A stretch of 64,000 nucleotides of DNA from Streptomyces sp. NBC_00510 (GCA_036013505.1 CP107851.1:6780501-6844500); one strand, 5' to 3'. Shown: positions 15,764 to 23,564, counted from the stretch's first letter. A program made the numbers and translations. Notes: a model not told the origin generated them from the sequence alone.

Positions 15764-16765
15764 ATGCGCAGCAAACTCGTCCTGCACGCGGTGGACTCCC
15801 ACACCGAGGGCATGCCCACCCGCGTCGTGACCGGCGGCATCGGCACCGTCCCCGGCGCCACCATGAACGAACGCCGCCTCCACTTCCGCGACCACCTCGA
15901 CCACATACGGCACCTGCTGATGGACGAGCCGCGCGGCCACGCCGCGATGAGCGGGGCGATCCTGCAGCCGCCGACCCGTCCGGACGCCGATTACGGCGTG
16001 ATCTACATCGAGGTCTCCGGCTACCTCCCGATGTGCGGGCACGGCACGATCGGCGTGGCGACCGTCCTCGTCGAGACCGGCATGGTGCCGGTGACCGAGC
16101 CCGTCACCACGGTCCGCCTCGACACCCCGGCGGGCCTGGTCGTCGCGGAGGTCGCCGTCGACGGCGGCGCGGCGACCGCCGTGACCTTGCGCAACGTGCC
16201 CTCGTTCTGCGTCGCGCTGGACCGCAAGGCCGTCCTCGCCGACGGCCGCACGGTCACGTACGACCTCGCCTACGGCGGGAACTTCTACGCGATCCTGCCC
16301 CTGGACGCCTTCGGCCTGCCCTTCGACCGCTCCCGCAAGGACGACATCCTCGCCGCGGGCCTCGCGCTGATGGACGCGATCAACGCCGAGGACCCGCCCG
16401 TCCACCCGGAGGACCCCACCATCCGCGGCTGCAAGCACGTCCAGTTGCTGGCGCCCGGCTCCACGGCCGTCCGTTCGCGGCACGCCATGGCCATCCACCC
16501 GGGCTGGTTCGACCGTTCGCCCTGCGGCACCGGCACGAGCGCGCGCATGGCCCAGCTGCACGCCCGCGGCGAACTGCCCCTCCACCAGGACTTCGTGAAC
16601 GAGTCCTTCATCGGCACGCACTTCACCGGCCGGCTCACCGGCACCGCCGAGGTGGCCGGTCTGCCCGCCGTGCTGCCGTCCGTCACGGGCCGCGCCTGGA
16701 TCACCGGTACCGCCCAGTACCTGCTGGACCCGGCCGACCCGTTCCCCGCCGGATTCGTCCTCTAG
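15764..16765 (+). CDS. Proline racemase family, probable 4-hydroxyproline 2-epimerase
   Basis: 333 residues from ATG 15764, with GAGGAGG upstream. Cofactor-independent epimerisation at the alpha carbon uses two cysteines; both are present, in MCGHGTIG (Cys91) and SPCGTGTSA (Cys254). The second Cys argues against the trans-3-hydroxyproline dehydratase subgroup, which has Thr there. It would convert trans-4-hydroxy-L-proline to the cis-D form used by the upstream dehydrogenase. The insertion sequence now lies between it and the rest of the operon, so its transcription may depend on read-through or on an IS-borne or local promoter. Confidence 0.9.
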   Translation: MRSKLVLHAVDSHTEGMPTRVVTGGIGTVPGATMNERRLHFRDHLDHIRHLLMDEPRGHAAMSGAILQPPTRPDADYGVIYIEVSGYLPMCGHGTIGVATVLVETGMVPVTEPVTTVRLDTPAGLVVAEVAVDGGAATAVTLRNVPSFCVALDRKAVLADGRTVTYDLAYGGNFYAILPLDAFGLPFDRSRKDDILAAGLALMDAINAEDPPVHPEDPTIRGCKHVQLLAPGSTAVRSRHAMAIHPGWFDRSPCGTGTSARMAQLHARGELPLHQDFVNESFIGTHFTGRLTGTAEVAGLPAVLPSVTGRAWITGTAQYLLDPADPFPAGFVL

Positions 16766-16783
16766 CCGCCCGGGCACCGATAC

Positions 16784-16800
16784 TGGTCGCATACATGCCA
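16784..16800. promoter_or_regulatory. Candidate operator upstream of the GntR-family gene
   Basis: TGGTCGCATACATGCCA holds the palindrome GCAT-AC-ATGC with a TGG...CCA frame, 24 bases before the regulator's start. FCD-type GntR proteins bind short palindromes of this sort and often autoregulate. Only one site was found, so this is tentative. Confidence 0.3.
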
Positions 16801-16823
16801 CGTCGCAGAGGAGGAGCCACCGC

Positions 16824-17504
16824 ATGGCAGCGCACGACGGGCCCGCCCTGCCCGCCCTGCCCGCCCTCGGCGGGCAGCGTTCCGGCAGCTACCGCGAGCT
16901 CGTCGCGGACGCCCTGCGCGCGGCGCTGGTCGCGGGGGAGCTCCGCCCCGGCGAGGTGCACTCGGTGCCCGCGCTGGCGGCCCGCTTCGGCATCTCCGCC
17001 ACGCCCGTCCGCGAGGCGCTGCTGGACCTTTCCAAGGAGGGGCTGCTCGACCCGGTGCCCAACAAGGGCTTCCGGGTGACCGCGGTCTCCGAGCGGCAGC
17101 TCGACGAGTACACCCACATCCGCTCGCTCATCGAGGTCCCGACCGTCACCGGCCTCGCCTCCACCGCCGACGCCACGGCGCTGGAGGCGCTGCGCCCGGC
17201 CGCCGAGGAGATCGTCACCGCCGCCGCGGCCGGCGACCTCATCGCCTACGTGGAGGCCGACCGTCGCTTCCACCTCGGGCTGCTCGCGCTCGCCGGCAAC
17301 GAGCACCTGGTCGAGGTCGTCGGCGACCTGCGCAAGCGCTCCCGGCTGTACGGCCTCACCGCGCTGGCCGAGCGCGGCCTGCTGCGGGCCTCCGCCGAGG
17401 AGCACCTGGAGCTGCTGGACGCCCTCCTCGCCCGCGACGGCGCGGCCGTACAGGCCGTCATGACCCGCCACCTCGGGCACGTCAGGGGCCTGTGGGCGCG
17501 GTGA
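16824..17504 (+). CDS. GntR-family regulator, FadR/FCD type
   Basis: 226 residues from ATG 16824, with GAGGAGG nine bases upstream. A winged helix lies at ~20-90, with the recognition region VPALAARFGISATPVREALL (48-67), followed by the all-helical FCD ligand-binding domain (~95-220, including DRRFHLGLLALAGNEHLVEV with the usual His). Regulators of this type commonly control amino-acid or hydroxyproline degradation genes. Its place directly after the racemase gene suggests it governs this island. Its stop overlaps the next GTG by four bases. Confidence 0.9.
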   Translation: MAAHDGPALPALPALGGQRSGSYRELVADALRAALVAGELRPGEVHSVPALAARFGISATPVREALLDLSKEGLLDPVPNKGFRVTAVSERQLDEYTHIRSLIEVPTVTGLASTADATALEALRPAAEEIVTAAAAGDLIAYVEADRRFHLGLLALAGNEHLVEVVGDLRKRSRLYGLTALAERGLLRASAEEHLELLDALLARDGAAVQAVMTRHLGHVRGLWAR

Positions 17505-18199
17505 CCGGCGCCGGCGCCGTGGGACCGGGACCGTTCTTCACCGTGCGCACCGGGCCGGGGGAGCCGCGGGCCGAGGGTTTCGTGCCGCTGGCGCAGGTGT
17601 ACGCCGGGCGGCCGTCGCCCGCGCTCACCGGCCGGGTGGCGGAGGTCGGGCGGCGCCTGCGCACCTCCGAGCGGCGCGTCGCCGGCTCGCTGGCCCACCA
17701 GGGGCTGGCCGCACGGCTGTGGTCCGTCGCGCTCGGCCCGGCGGCGCTGACCGGCCGCATGCCCGACCTGTCCGGCGGACGCCTGTGGTGGCACCCCGGC
17801 CGGTCCACCCCGGACGAGCTGTGGCTGCCGGACGACGTCCCGGACGTGCCCGCGGGGCGGCTGCGCGAGGACGTCCTCCACGGCCACCTCGTGCCCCTTT
17901 GCGCGGCCGTGCACGCGGTGTCGGGCGTCGCGCCCGGACTGCTGTGGGGCAACGCCGCCTCGGCCCTCGCCGGCACCCTGCGGGTGCTGCACTCCTGGTG
18001 CCTGGGGGAGGGCGCGCGGCCCGAGGCGGCCGCCCGCGCCGTCGCGCTGACGGAGGAACTGATGACGGACCCTCTGCTGCGCGACGCCGGCGACCTGCGG
18101 CTCAGCGGGGCCGGCGCGCCCGCCTACGCACGCCGCAGCTGCTGCCTGTACTACCGCGTGCCCGGCGGCGGGCTGTGCGGGGACTGCGCGCTGCGCTGA
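17501..18199 (+). CDS. FhuF-like (2Fe-2S)-binding protein
   Basis: 232 residues from GTG 17501, overlapping the GntR gene's stop (GTGA). The C-terminal cysteine cluster SCCLYYRVPGGGLCGDC (Cys214, Cys215, Cys226, Cys229) is the C-C-x10-C-x2-C pattern of the FhuF ferric-siderophore reductase family. The N-terminal ~200 residues are variable, as is usual in actinobacterial members. The real role could be siderophore iron reduction or an electron-transfer job. Coupling to a catabolic regulator rather than to siderophore genes is unusual. No membrane helix is evident. Confidence 0.8.
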   Translation: MTGAGAVGPGPFFTVRTGPGEPRAEGFVPLAQVYAGRPSPALTGRVAEVGRRLRTSERRVAGSLAHQGLAARLWSVALGPAALTGRMPDLSGGRLWWHPGRSTPDELWLPDDVPDVPAGRLREDVLHGHLVPLCAAVHAVSGVAPGLLWGNAASALAGTLRVLHSWCLGEGARPEAAARAVALTEELMTDPLLRDAGDLRLSGAGAPAYARRSCCLYYRVPGGGLCGDCALR

Positions 18200-18330
18200 G
18201 GGCGGGAAGGCCTTCGTTCGGTCCCTCGACCAGGAACTATCCGCGTGGGCAGAGAAGTTGATGATGTGAAAAGCTGTCGTCAGCGGTGCCGGGTCAGGGC
18301 CCGGACGGCCGCCGAGAGGAGCGCAGCGTG

Positions 18331-19122
18331 ATGGAGAACGGCTTCCGCGCCGAGGAGATCGACACCGGCAGGCCGCACCCCGCGCGGATCTACGACTACC
18401 TGCTGGGCGGCAAGGACAACTACGAGGTGGACCGCACGGCCGCCGACGCGCTCGCCGCCGCGGCGCCCGAGGTGAGGATCGGCGTCCGCGCCAACCGGGC
18501 CTTCATGCGCCGCGCCGTCCGGCACGTGGTCGGCAACGGCGTCCGCCAGGTCCTCGACATCGGCACCGGCCTGCCCACCTCCCCCAACGTGCACGAGATC
18601 GCCCAAGAGGTGGCGCCGGACGTCCGCATCGCGTACGTCGACAACGACCCGATCGTGAACACGCACGCCAACGCCCTGCTCAGCCGCTCGGGCGCCACCA
18701 GCGTCGTGCTCGCCGACCTGCGCGACCCGCGGGCCGTCCTGGAGCACCCCGACGTCCGCCGGGTCATCGACTTCGACGAACCCGTCGCCCTGCTCCTCGT
18801 CGCCGTCCTCCACTTCCTCACCGACGCGGAGAAGCCCGCGGAGGTCGTCGCCACCCTGCGCGACGCGCTCCCAGCCGGCAGCTACGTGGTGCTCTCGCAC
18901 GCCACCGGCGACTTCGCCGACCGCAGCGACGCCCAGGCCGTCTACAACAACGCCACCGCCACCTTGAACCTTCGCCCCCGCTCCGAGGTCGAGCGGTTCT
19001 TCGACGGTCTCGAGCTGGAGGAGCCGGGCCTCGTCCAGGTCCCCTTCTGGCGCCCCGACGCCCCGGTCCCGCCCCGCTCCGCCGAGATCGGCTTCTACGG
19101 CGGCGTGGCCCGCCGCGGCTAG
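18331..19122 (+). CDS. DUF574 SAM-dependent methyltransferase-like protein
   Basis: 263 residues. The start is ATG 18331 or GTG 18328; GAGGAG lies 6-9 bases upstream of both. The family (PF04672, Methyltransf_19) is expanded in Streptomyces. It is recognised here by RPHPARIYDYLLGGKDNYEVD (starting near residue 12) and a motif I variant VLDIGTGLPTSPNVHE (~75-90), with an acidic YVDNDPIV (~105-112) after strand beta-2. Substrates are unknown for most members. No operon partner is apparent: the next gene converges 14 bases away. Confidence 0.85.
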   Translation: MENGFRAEEIDTGRPHPARIYDYLLGGKDNYEVDRTAADALAAAAPEVRIGVRANRAFMRRAVRHVVGNGVRQVLDIGTGLPTSPNVHEIAQEVAPDVRIAYVDNDPIVNTHANALLSRSGATSVVLADLRDPRAVLEHPDVRRVIDFDEPVALLLVAVLHFLTDAEKPAEVVATLRDALPAGSYVVLSHATGDFADRSDAQAVYNNATATLNLRPRSEVERFFDGLELEEPGLVQVPFWRPDAPVPPRSAEIGFYGGVARRG

Positions 19123-19136
19123 CGGGACTCCGCCCT

Positions 19137-19595
19137 TCAGGCGGGCCGGTCCAGACGCGCGGCAAGGACCCGGGCCCTGGCCTGCTGGACCGCCCCCGCC
19201 TGGGAGGCGGCGAAGCGCAGCAGGCCGGGCGGCGTGCGCAGGTGCAGGGTGTCGGTGACGAGGCTGCCGGCCCCGTCGCGGGCGATGGCGAAGCGGTAGC
19301 CCATGCGGACCCGAGCGGGGCTGCGCACCTCGCCGGAGATCTCGGCGGCGTGCGGCAGGCGGTCCGGGACGGCGACGAGCGTGACGTCGATGACGTTGTC
19401 GTGCCGCAGCAGGCCGAGGAAGCGGAACCGCTCCACGGCCGTGTAGCGCATGGTCCCGCCGCTGCGGCGCACGTCGCGGACGTCGACGAGAAGCGGCGAC
19501 AGGCCGATGTAGTGCGACGGCTCCGCCAGGTGCGCGAAGACCTCCTCCGGCGGCGCGGCTATCCGGAAGGCGTGCTTCAGTTCGGCGGACGGCAT
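19137..19595 (-). CDS. SRPBCC-family protein (polyketide cyclase/START-like)
   Basis: 152 residues from ATG 19595, with AGGAGGG eight bases upstream. The START-like fold is suggested by KHAFRIAAPPEEVFAHLAEP (7-26), alternating beta strands (GGTMRYTAVERFRFLG, DVTLVAV), and a long C-terminal helix (GLLRFAASQAGAVQQARARV). Members bind hydrophobic ligands; the ligand is not predictable. It is divergent from the small gene at 19735, and the two share an intergenic region with a long inverted repeat. Confidence 0.8.
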   Translation of the reverse strand: MPSAELKHAFRIAAPPEEVFAHLAEPSHYIGLSPLLVDVRDVRRSGGTMRYTAVERFRFLGLLRHDNVIDVTLVAVPDRLPHAAEISGEVRSPARVRMGYRFAIARDGAGSLVTDTLHLRTPPGLLRFAASQAGAVQQARARVLAARLDRPA

Positions 19596-19632
19596 CCCGG
19601 ACCCTCCTCGACACGGCGGCACATGGCACGGT

Positions 19633-19723
19633 GATCCTCCCACCGCCCCGCCCCGTACGCGCCCCACTCGGCACCCGGGACCGGGAAAGCCGTCGGCCGG
19701 CTCTGGGGTGGGAGGATCCTCCC
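19633..19723. promoter_or_regulatory. Inverted repeat and palindrome between divergent genes
   Basis: GATCCTCCCACC at 19633-19644 is the exact complement of GGTGGGAGGATC at 19707-19718. The right arm sits in a perfect 14-bp palindrome, GGGAGGATCCTCCC (19710-19723), just before the ribosome binding site of the gene at 19735. The left arm is 38 bases upstream of the SRPBCC start. The two similar sites, 74 bases apart (about seven helical turns), look like a pair of operators for both genes. Confidence 0.45.
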
Positions 19724-19734
19724 GGAGGGGGCGC

Positions 19735-19962
19735 GTGGACATGTTCGAACTGATGGGGTGGCTGGCCGAGCGCGGGGTCACGACCGTGTTCAAGGTCGAC
19801 GGCGACCGCATGGTCGAGCGTAGGAAGGCATGGATGGTCATCATCAGTGGTGGGCCGCTCGGCGAGGACTCGTTCTTCCGCGCGGACATGGCCACGGCAG
19901 ACGCATGCCTTGACGCGGTACTCGCTCACCTGGAGAGCAAGGGAATCTCGCCGTTCGCATGA
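19735..19962 (+). CDS. Small hypothetical protein
   Basis: 75 residues from GTG 19735, with GGAGGGGG five bases upstream (ATG 19741 is an alternative). Sequence begins VDMFELMGWLAERGVTTVFK and includes KAWMVIISGGPLGEDSFFRAD; it is a compact alpha/beta-looking protein with no cysteines. I do not recognise a named family, though small proteins of this kind are widespread in Streptomyces. Third-position GC is somewhat lower than that of the neighbours. Confidence 0.65.
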   Translation: MDMFELMGWLAERGVTTVFKVDGDRMVERRKAWMVIISGGPLGEDSFFRADMATADACLDAVLAHLESKGISPFA

Positions 19963-19969
19963 CCGGCCG

Positions 19970-20160
19970 CGCGGATCAGGGCGGGCGTCAGTTGGCCGGT
20001 GTTTCATGGGCGCTTGGCTGGCCAGCTCCATGCCCGCACCGTAGTGCGTAGGGCGGAGGAACGGCTTCGGGACCTCGAAGACGTCGGCCTTGCTCTGGCG
20101 GAGCACGGCACGCGCCGGGCAGCCGGGCGGCGCGAACGCGCGGGGCCGTCGACCGCGTCT
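19970..20160 (-). pseudogene. Orphan coding-like fragment
   Basis: The reverse strand reads AVLRQSKADVFEVPKPFLRP and then THYGAGMELASQAPMKHRPT without a start nearby. Third positions are mostly G/C, and the residues (F, V, E, K, Y, M) are unlike the Arg/Pro-rich shadow frames around it. It is probably the debris of a gene displaced between the small hypothetical gene and glnA. The family was not recognised. Confidence 0.3.
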
Positions 20161-20212
20161 TCCGGATGAGGAAGGACGCAGGCGACGGCCCCGGTACGGC
20201 CCCGGAGGGGAT

Positions 20213-20230
20213 GCAGGTGCTGTGACCTGC
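20213..20230 (-). terminator. Weak hairpin after glnA
   Basis: GCAGGT (20213-20218) and ACCTGC (20225-20230) with a six-base loop, eight bases past the glnA stop. The stem is only 6 bp, so termination may be leaky. GC-rich direct repeats (acggccccgg) lie just beyond. Confidence 0.35.
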
Positions 20231-20237
20231 GGCGTTC

Positions 20238-21650
20238 TTAGATGTCGAAGTAGAGCTCGAACTCGTGCGGGTGCGGGCGCAGCGCGATCGGCGCGATCTC
20301 GTTGGTCCGCTTGTAGTCGATCCAGGTCTCGATCAGGTCGGAGGTGAAGACCCCGCCCTGGAGGAGGAACTCGTGGTCGGCCTCGAGGGACTCCAGGACC
20401 GCCGACAGCGAGGTCGGGACCTGCGGGACGCCCGCGTGCTCCTCGGGGGCGAGCTCGTACAGGTCCTTGTCGACGGGCTCGGCCGGCTCGATCTTGTTCT
20501 TGATGCCGTCGAGGCCGGCCAGCAGCAGCGCCGAGAAGGCCAGGTACGGGTTGCCGGAGGAGTCCGGGGCGCGGAACTCGATGCGCTTGGCCTTGGGGTT
20601 CGCACCCGTGATCGGGATGCGGATGGCCGCGGAGCGGTTGCGCTGCGAGTAGACCAGGTTGACCGGGGCCTCGAAGCCGGGGACCAGGCGGTGGTAGGAG
20701 TTCACCGTGGGGTTGGTGAAGGCCAGCAGCGCCGGGGCGTGCTTGAGGATGCCGCCGATGTAGTAGCGGGCGGTGTCGGACAGGCCCGCGTAGCCCTGCT
20801 CGTCGTAGAACAGCGGGGCGCCGTTGGTCCACAGCGACTGGTGGACGTGCATGCCGGAGCCGTTGTCACCGAAGATCGGCTTGGGCATGAAGGTCGCGGT
20901 CTTGCCGGCACGCCAGGCGACGTTCTTCACGATGTACTTGAAGAGCATCAGGTCGTCGGCCGCGGCGAGCAGCGTGTTGAACTTGTAGTTGATCTCGGCC
21001 TGGCCGGCGGTGCCCACCTCGTGGTGCTGGCGCTCGACCTGCAGGCCGGACTTGATCAGCTCCAGGGTGATCTCGGCGCGCAGGTCGGCGAAGTGGTCGA
21101 CCGGCGGGACCGGGAAGTAGCCGCCCTTGTACTTGACCTTGTAGCCGCGGTTGTCCTGCTCCGCACCGCTGTTCCAGGCGCCGGCCTCGGAGTCGATGTG
21201 GTAGAAGGACTGGTTCGCGCTGGTCTCGAAGCGGGCGCTGTCGAAGACGTAGAACTCGGCCTCGGGGCCGAAGTACGCGGTGTCGGCGATGCCGGAGGAG
21301 GCGAGGTAGGCCTCGGCCTTCTTCGCCACGTTCCGCGGGTCACGGCTGTACTGCTCGCCGGTGATCGGGTCGTGGATGAAGAAGTTGACGTTGAGCGTGG
21401 AGTCCTTGCGGAACGGGTCCAGCTTGGCCGTGGACAGGTCCGCGATCAGCGCCATGTCGGACTCGTGGATGGCCTGGAAGCCGCGGATCGAGGAGCCGTC
21501 GAACATCAGCTGCTCGTCCGGGTCGAAGGACTCGACCGGGACCGTGAAGTGCTGCATCACACCGGGCAGGTCGCAGAACCGGACGTCCACGAACTTGACG
21601 TCGTTGTCCGAGATGAACTTCTTCACCTCGTCGGCGTTTTGGAACGACAT
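20238..21650 (-). CDS. glnA: Glutamine synthetase I
   Basis: 470 residues from ATG 21650, with AAGGAGG six bases upstream. It is a dodecameric GSI of the cytoplasm and the main ammonium-assimilating enzyme. Landmarks are FDGSSIRGF (~50-58), the metal/Glu site FGPEAEFYVFD, the ATP/glutamate region MPKPIFGDNGSGMHVHQSLW, NRSAAIRIP, and the adenylylation loop DKDLYELAPEE, whose tyrosine is the expected GlnE target. The upstream region carries a textbook four-part GlnR box. It is divergent from an RDD-family membrane protein gene. Confidence 0.97.
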   Translation of the reverse strand: MSFQNADEVKKFISDNDVKFVDVRFCDLPGVMQHFTVPVESFDPDEQLMFDGSSIRGFQAIHESDMALIADLSTAKLDPFRKDSTLNVNFFIHDPITGEQYSRDPRNVAKKAEAYLASSGIADTAYFGPEAEFYVFDSARFETSANQSFYHIDSEAGAWNSGAEQDNRGYKVKYKGGYFPVPPVDHFADLRAEITLELIKSGLQVERQHHEVGTAGQAEINYKFNTLLAAADDLMLFKYIVKNVAWRAGKTATFMPKPIFGDNGSGMHVHQSLWTNGAPLFYDEQGYAGLSDTARYYIGGILKHAPALLAFTNPTVNSYHRLVPGFEAPVNLVYSQRNRSAAIRIPITGANPKAKRIEFRAPDSSGNPYLAFSALLLAGLDGIKNKIEPAEPVDKDLYELAPEEHAGVPQVPTSLSAVLESLEADHEFLLQGGVFTSDLIETWIDYKRTNEIAPIALRPHPHEFELYFDI

Positions 21651-21746
21651 CCAACTCCTCCTTGGCCCGGCCCGGGAGGCCGGATTGCAGCTCATGGGTG
21701 CGACCAGTGCGGTGGCGCACGTTGGTGCCGACCATAGAGATCGGGC

Positions 21747-21785
21747 ATTTCCCTCTCGTGACCCATTTGTTTCTTGCAGGTTAAC
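21747..21785 (-). promoter_or_regulatory. GlnR box upstream of glnA
   Basis: Read on the reverse strand: GTTAAC, six bases, GAAAC, six bases, GTCAC, six bases, GAAAT. This matches the GlnR consensus gTnAc-n6-GaAAc repeated twice, with exact six-base spacers and three near-perfect half-sites. The box is about 100-135 bases upstream of the glnA start, so GlnR activation under nitrogen limitation is the expected control. Confidence 0.75.
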
Positions 21786-21849
21786 CGAGCCGCCGCACGG
21801 GTGCCGGGTCGGACGCGGGGGCCCCGGGGCGGGGGGTTACCGTGGAGCC

Positions 21850-22317
21850 GTGGACAACAGGGATGTCATCGGATCGTGGATCGAGGGCCCGAAGGCCGCC
21901 GCGGAGCGGATGGGCGTCGACTTCGGCTACCGCGGGAAGCGCCTCGGGCTGCCGGAGGAGGGCCCCGGCTCTATCGCCCCGGTCGGCCGGCGCATCGCGG
22001 CCCTCTTCATCGACTGGGGCCTGTGCGCGGTGATCGCATACGGGCTGATCGCGCACCGTGACGCGGCCGCGGCCAATCCGTGGACCACGGTGGTCTTCGG
22101 CCTCATGAGCGTGCTGCTGCTGGGCACCGTCGGCACCACCCCGGGCAAACGCCTGCTGCGGCTGCGCGTGGTCCGGGAGGACGGCGGGCGGCTGGGCCTG
22201 GGCGCGGCGGCGCTGCGGACGCTGCTGCTCCTGCTGGTCATCCCGGCGGTGGTCTGGGACCGCGACACCCGCGGCATGCACGACCGGGCCGTGAAGGCGG
22301 TCCAGATCCGGATGTGA
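21850..22317 (+). CDS. RDD-family membrane protein
   Basis: 155 residues from GTG 21850. The RDD domain begins APVGRRIAALFIDWGLCAVI (~43-62), with the Arg and Asp of the name present. Two more hydrophobic helices follow (PWTTVVFGLMSVLLLGTVG and LLLLLVIPAVVW), with TTPGKRLLRLRVV between them. RDD proteins are small membrane proteins; some have been linked to ion transport, but the role here is unknown. The gene is divergent from glnA, as in other Streptomyces as I recall, and ends at a strong palindromic terminator. Confidence 0.88.
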   Translation: MDNRDVIGSWIEGPKAAAERMGVDFGYRGKRLGLPEEGPGSIAPVGRRIAALFIDWGLCAVIAYGLIAHRDAAAANPWTTVVFGLMSVLLLGTVGTTPGKRLLRLRVVREDGGRLGLGAAALRTLLLLLVIPAVVWDRDTRGMHDRAVKAVQIRM

Positions 22318-22350
22318 CCGCGGCCGCGGATGTGACCGCGGCGCACACCA

Positions 22351-22394
22351 CGCGAAGTGCCCCGGACGAATCGATTCGTCCGGGGCACTTCGCG
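22351..22394. terminator. Perfect 44-base palindromic terminator
   Basis: Positions 22351-22394 form a perfect palindrome (left arm starts CGCGAAGTGCCCCGG, centre AATCGATT), so both strands give the same hairpin. It lies between the convergent RDD and DUF4191 genes and should terminate both. Confidence 0.85.
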
Positions 22395-22411
22395 TTCCGT
22401 TTCGTATGCGA

Positions 22412-23092
22412 TCAGCGGCCCTTCGGCATCCGCATGCCCTTGGGGAGCGGGCCCTTCGGCACCGGCATGTTGCTCATCAGGTCGCCCAGCGCCCGCAGCC
22501 GGTCGTTGACCTCGGTGACCTTGGGGCCGGGCAGGACCCGCGGCAGCTTCAGCAGGGTGGTGCGGATCTTCTTCAGCGGCACCTGGCCCTCGTCGTTGCC
22601 CACGACGAAGTCGGTGACCGGGACGTCGACGACGATGCGCGCCATCTTCTTCTTCTCGGAGGCCAGCAGGCCCTTCACCCGGTTCGGGTTGCCCTCGCCG
22701 ACCAGGACGATGCCGGCCTTGCCGACCGCGCGGTGCACGACGTCCTGGCTGCGGGTCATCGCGACCGCGGGCGTCACCGACCAGCCGCGGCCGACGTTGT
22801 CCAGCACCGCCGCCGCGGCGCCGGGCTGTCCGTCGAGCTGGCCGAACGCGGCCTTCTCGGCACGACGCCCGAAGATGACCGCCATCGCCAGCAGGGCCAG
22901 CAGGAAGCCCAGGATGCCCGCGTAGATCTCGTGACCGATCAAGAAGCCGATGGCGAGGATGACACCGAAGGTGACGATTCCCACAGCCGCAAGGACGAGA
23001 CCGACCTTGGAGTCGACCCGCCTGGTCATCTTGTAGGTCTGGGCGATCTGCTTGAGGCGCCCAGGGTTGCTCTCGGATGTTTCCCTCGCCAT
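22412..23092 (-). CDS. DUF4191 membrane protein
   Basis: 226 residues from ATG 23092. A basic N-terminus (RLKQIAQTYKMTRRVD) precedes two transmembrane helices (VGLVLAAVGIVTFGVILAIG and IYAGILGFLLALLAMAVIFG), then a cytoplasmic domain with VGKAGIVLVGEGNPNRVKGL and a Pro/Lys/Met-rich tail (PKGPLPKGMRMPKG). DUF4191 proteins are found next to lipA in actinobacteria, as here, but their function is unknown. It probably shares the lipB-lipA-direction transcript or follows it. Confidence 0.88.
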   Translation of the reverse strand: MARETSESNPGRLKQIAQTYKMTRRVDSKVGLVLAAVGIVTFGVILAIGFLIGHEIYAGILGFLLALLAMAVIFGRRAEKAAFGQLDGQPGAAAAVLDNVGRGWSVTPAVAMTRSQDVVHRAVGKAGIVLVGEGNPNRVKGLLASEKKKMARIVVDVPVTDFVVGNDEGQVPLKKIRTTLLKLPRVLPGPKVTEVNDRLRALGDLMSNMPVPKGPLPKGMRMPKGR

Positions 23093-23170
23093 GCCGCACA
23101 GGATACGTGGCCCGCGCGTCCCGGGCCCCACCGGAGGGGGTCCGGTTTTCGCCCGGAGGCTCCGCGGGGT

Positions 23171-23404
23171 CTAGAGGACGTCGCCGCGCGGGGCGCGCGA
23201 GGAGACCAGGGCGTCCATCACGTGCTGGGCGTCGCGGCGGTCCTTGGCGCGCTTGCGGTCCTCCAGGACGGCGGACCAGGCGTTGCGGCGGGCCGTCTCC
23301 TCGGCGCCGCGGAACAGGAAGTACTCCACGGCGCGCAGCGCGCCGGCGGCGGCGCCGGGGATGGTGGTGCTCTGGCGGTGGAGGTGTGCGGCCTCGGCCT
23401 GCAT
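23171..23404 (-). CDS. Small conserved hypothetical protein
   Basis: 77 residues from ATG 23404, with GAGGGGG seven bases upstream. It is helical and charged (AVEYFLFRGAEETARRNAWS and VLEDRKRAKDRRDAQHVMDA) with no membrane segment. It lies between lipA and the DUF4191 gene in the same direction. A terminator hairpin separates it from lipA, so it probably has its own promoter within 23405-23560. No function can be assigned. Confidence 0.7.
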   Translation of the reverse strand: MQAEAAHLHRQSTTIPGAAAGALRAVEYFLFRGAEETARRNAWSAVLEDRKRAKDRRDAQHVMDALVSSRAPRGDVL

Positions 23405-23564
23405 GGTGGTGTCCCCCTCAGGACGGCTCAGACGCGGGTGGATGTTCCGCTTATCCAGAGTCACCACATTGTGTTACCAGTCCGTGACCGGTCGGTCAAA
23501 CCGTCGTGAAACCCCGGCGGTGGCTTTGCGCCGTTCTCCGCGGACGCACCGCACGTCAGGGACG

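Noticed and set aside
20161..20237. GC-rich direct repeat acggccccgg after glnA as a terminator
   Set aside because: Direct, not inverted; the nearby 6-bp hairpin is the only terminator-like structure.
18280..20832. Reverse frame of 850 codons crossing several genes
   Set aside because: Covers genes on both strands and lacks coding composition except for the short stretch reported as a fragment.
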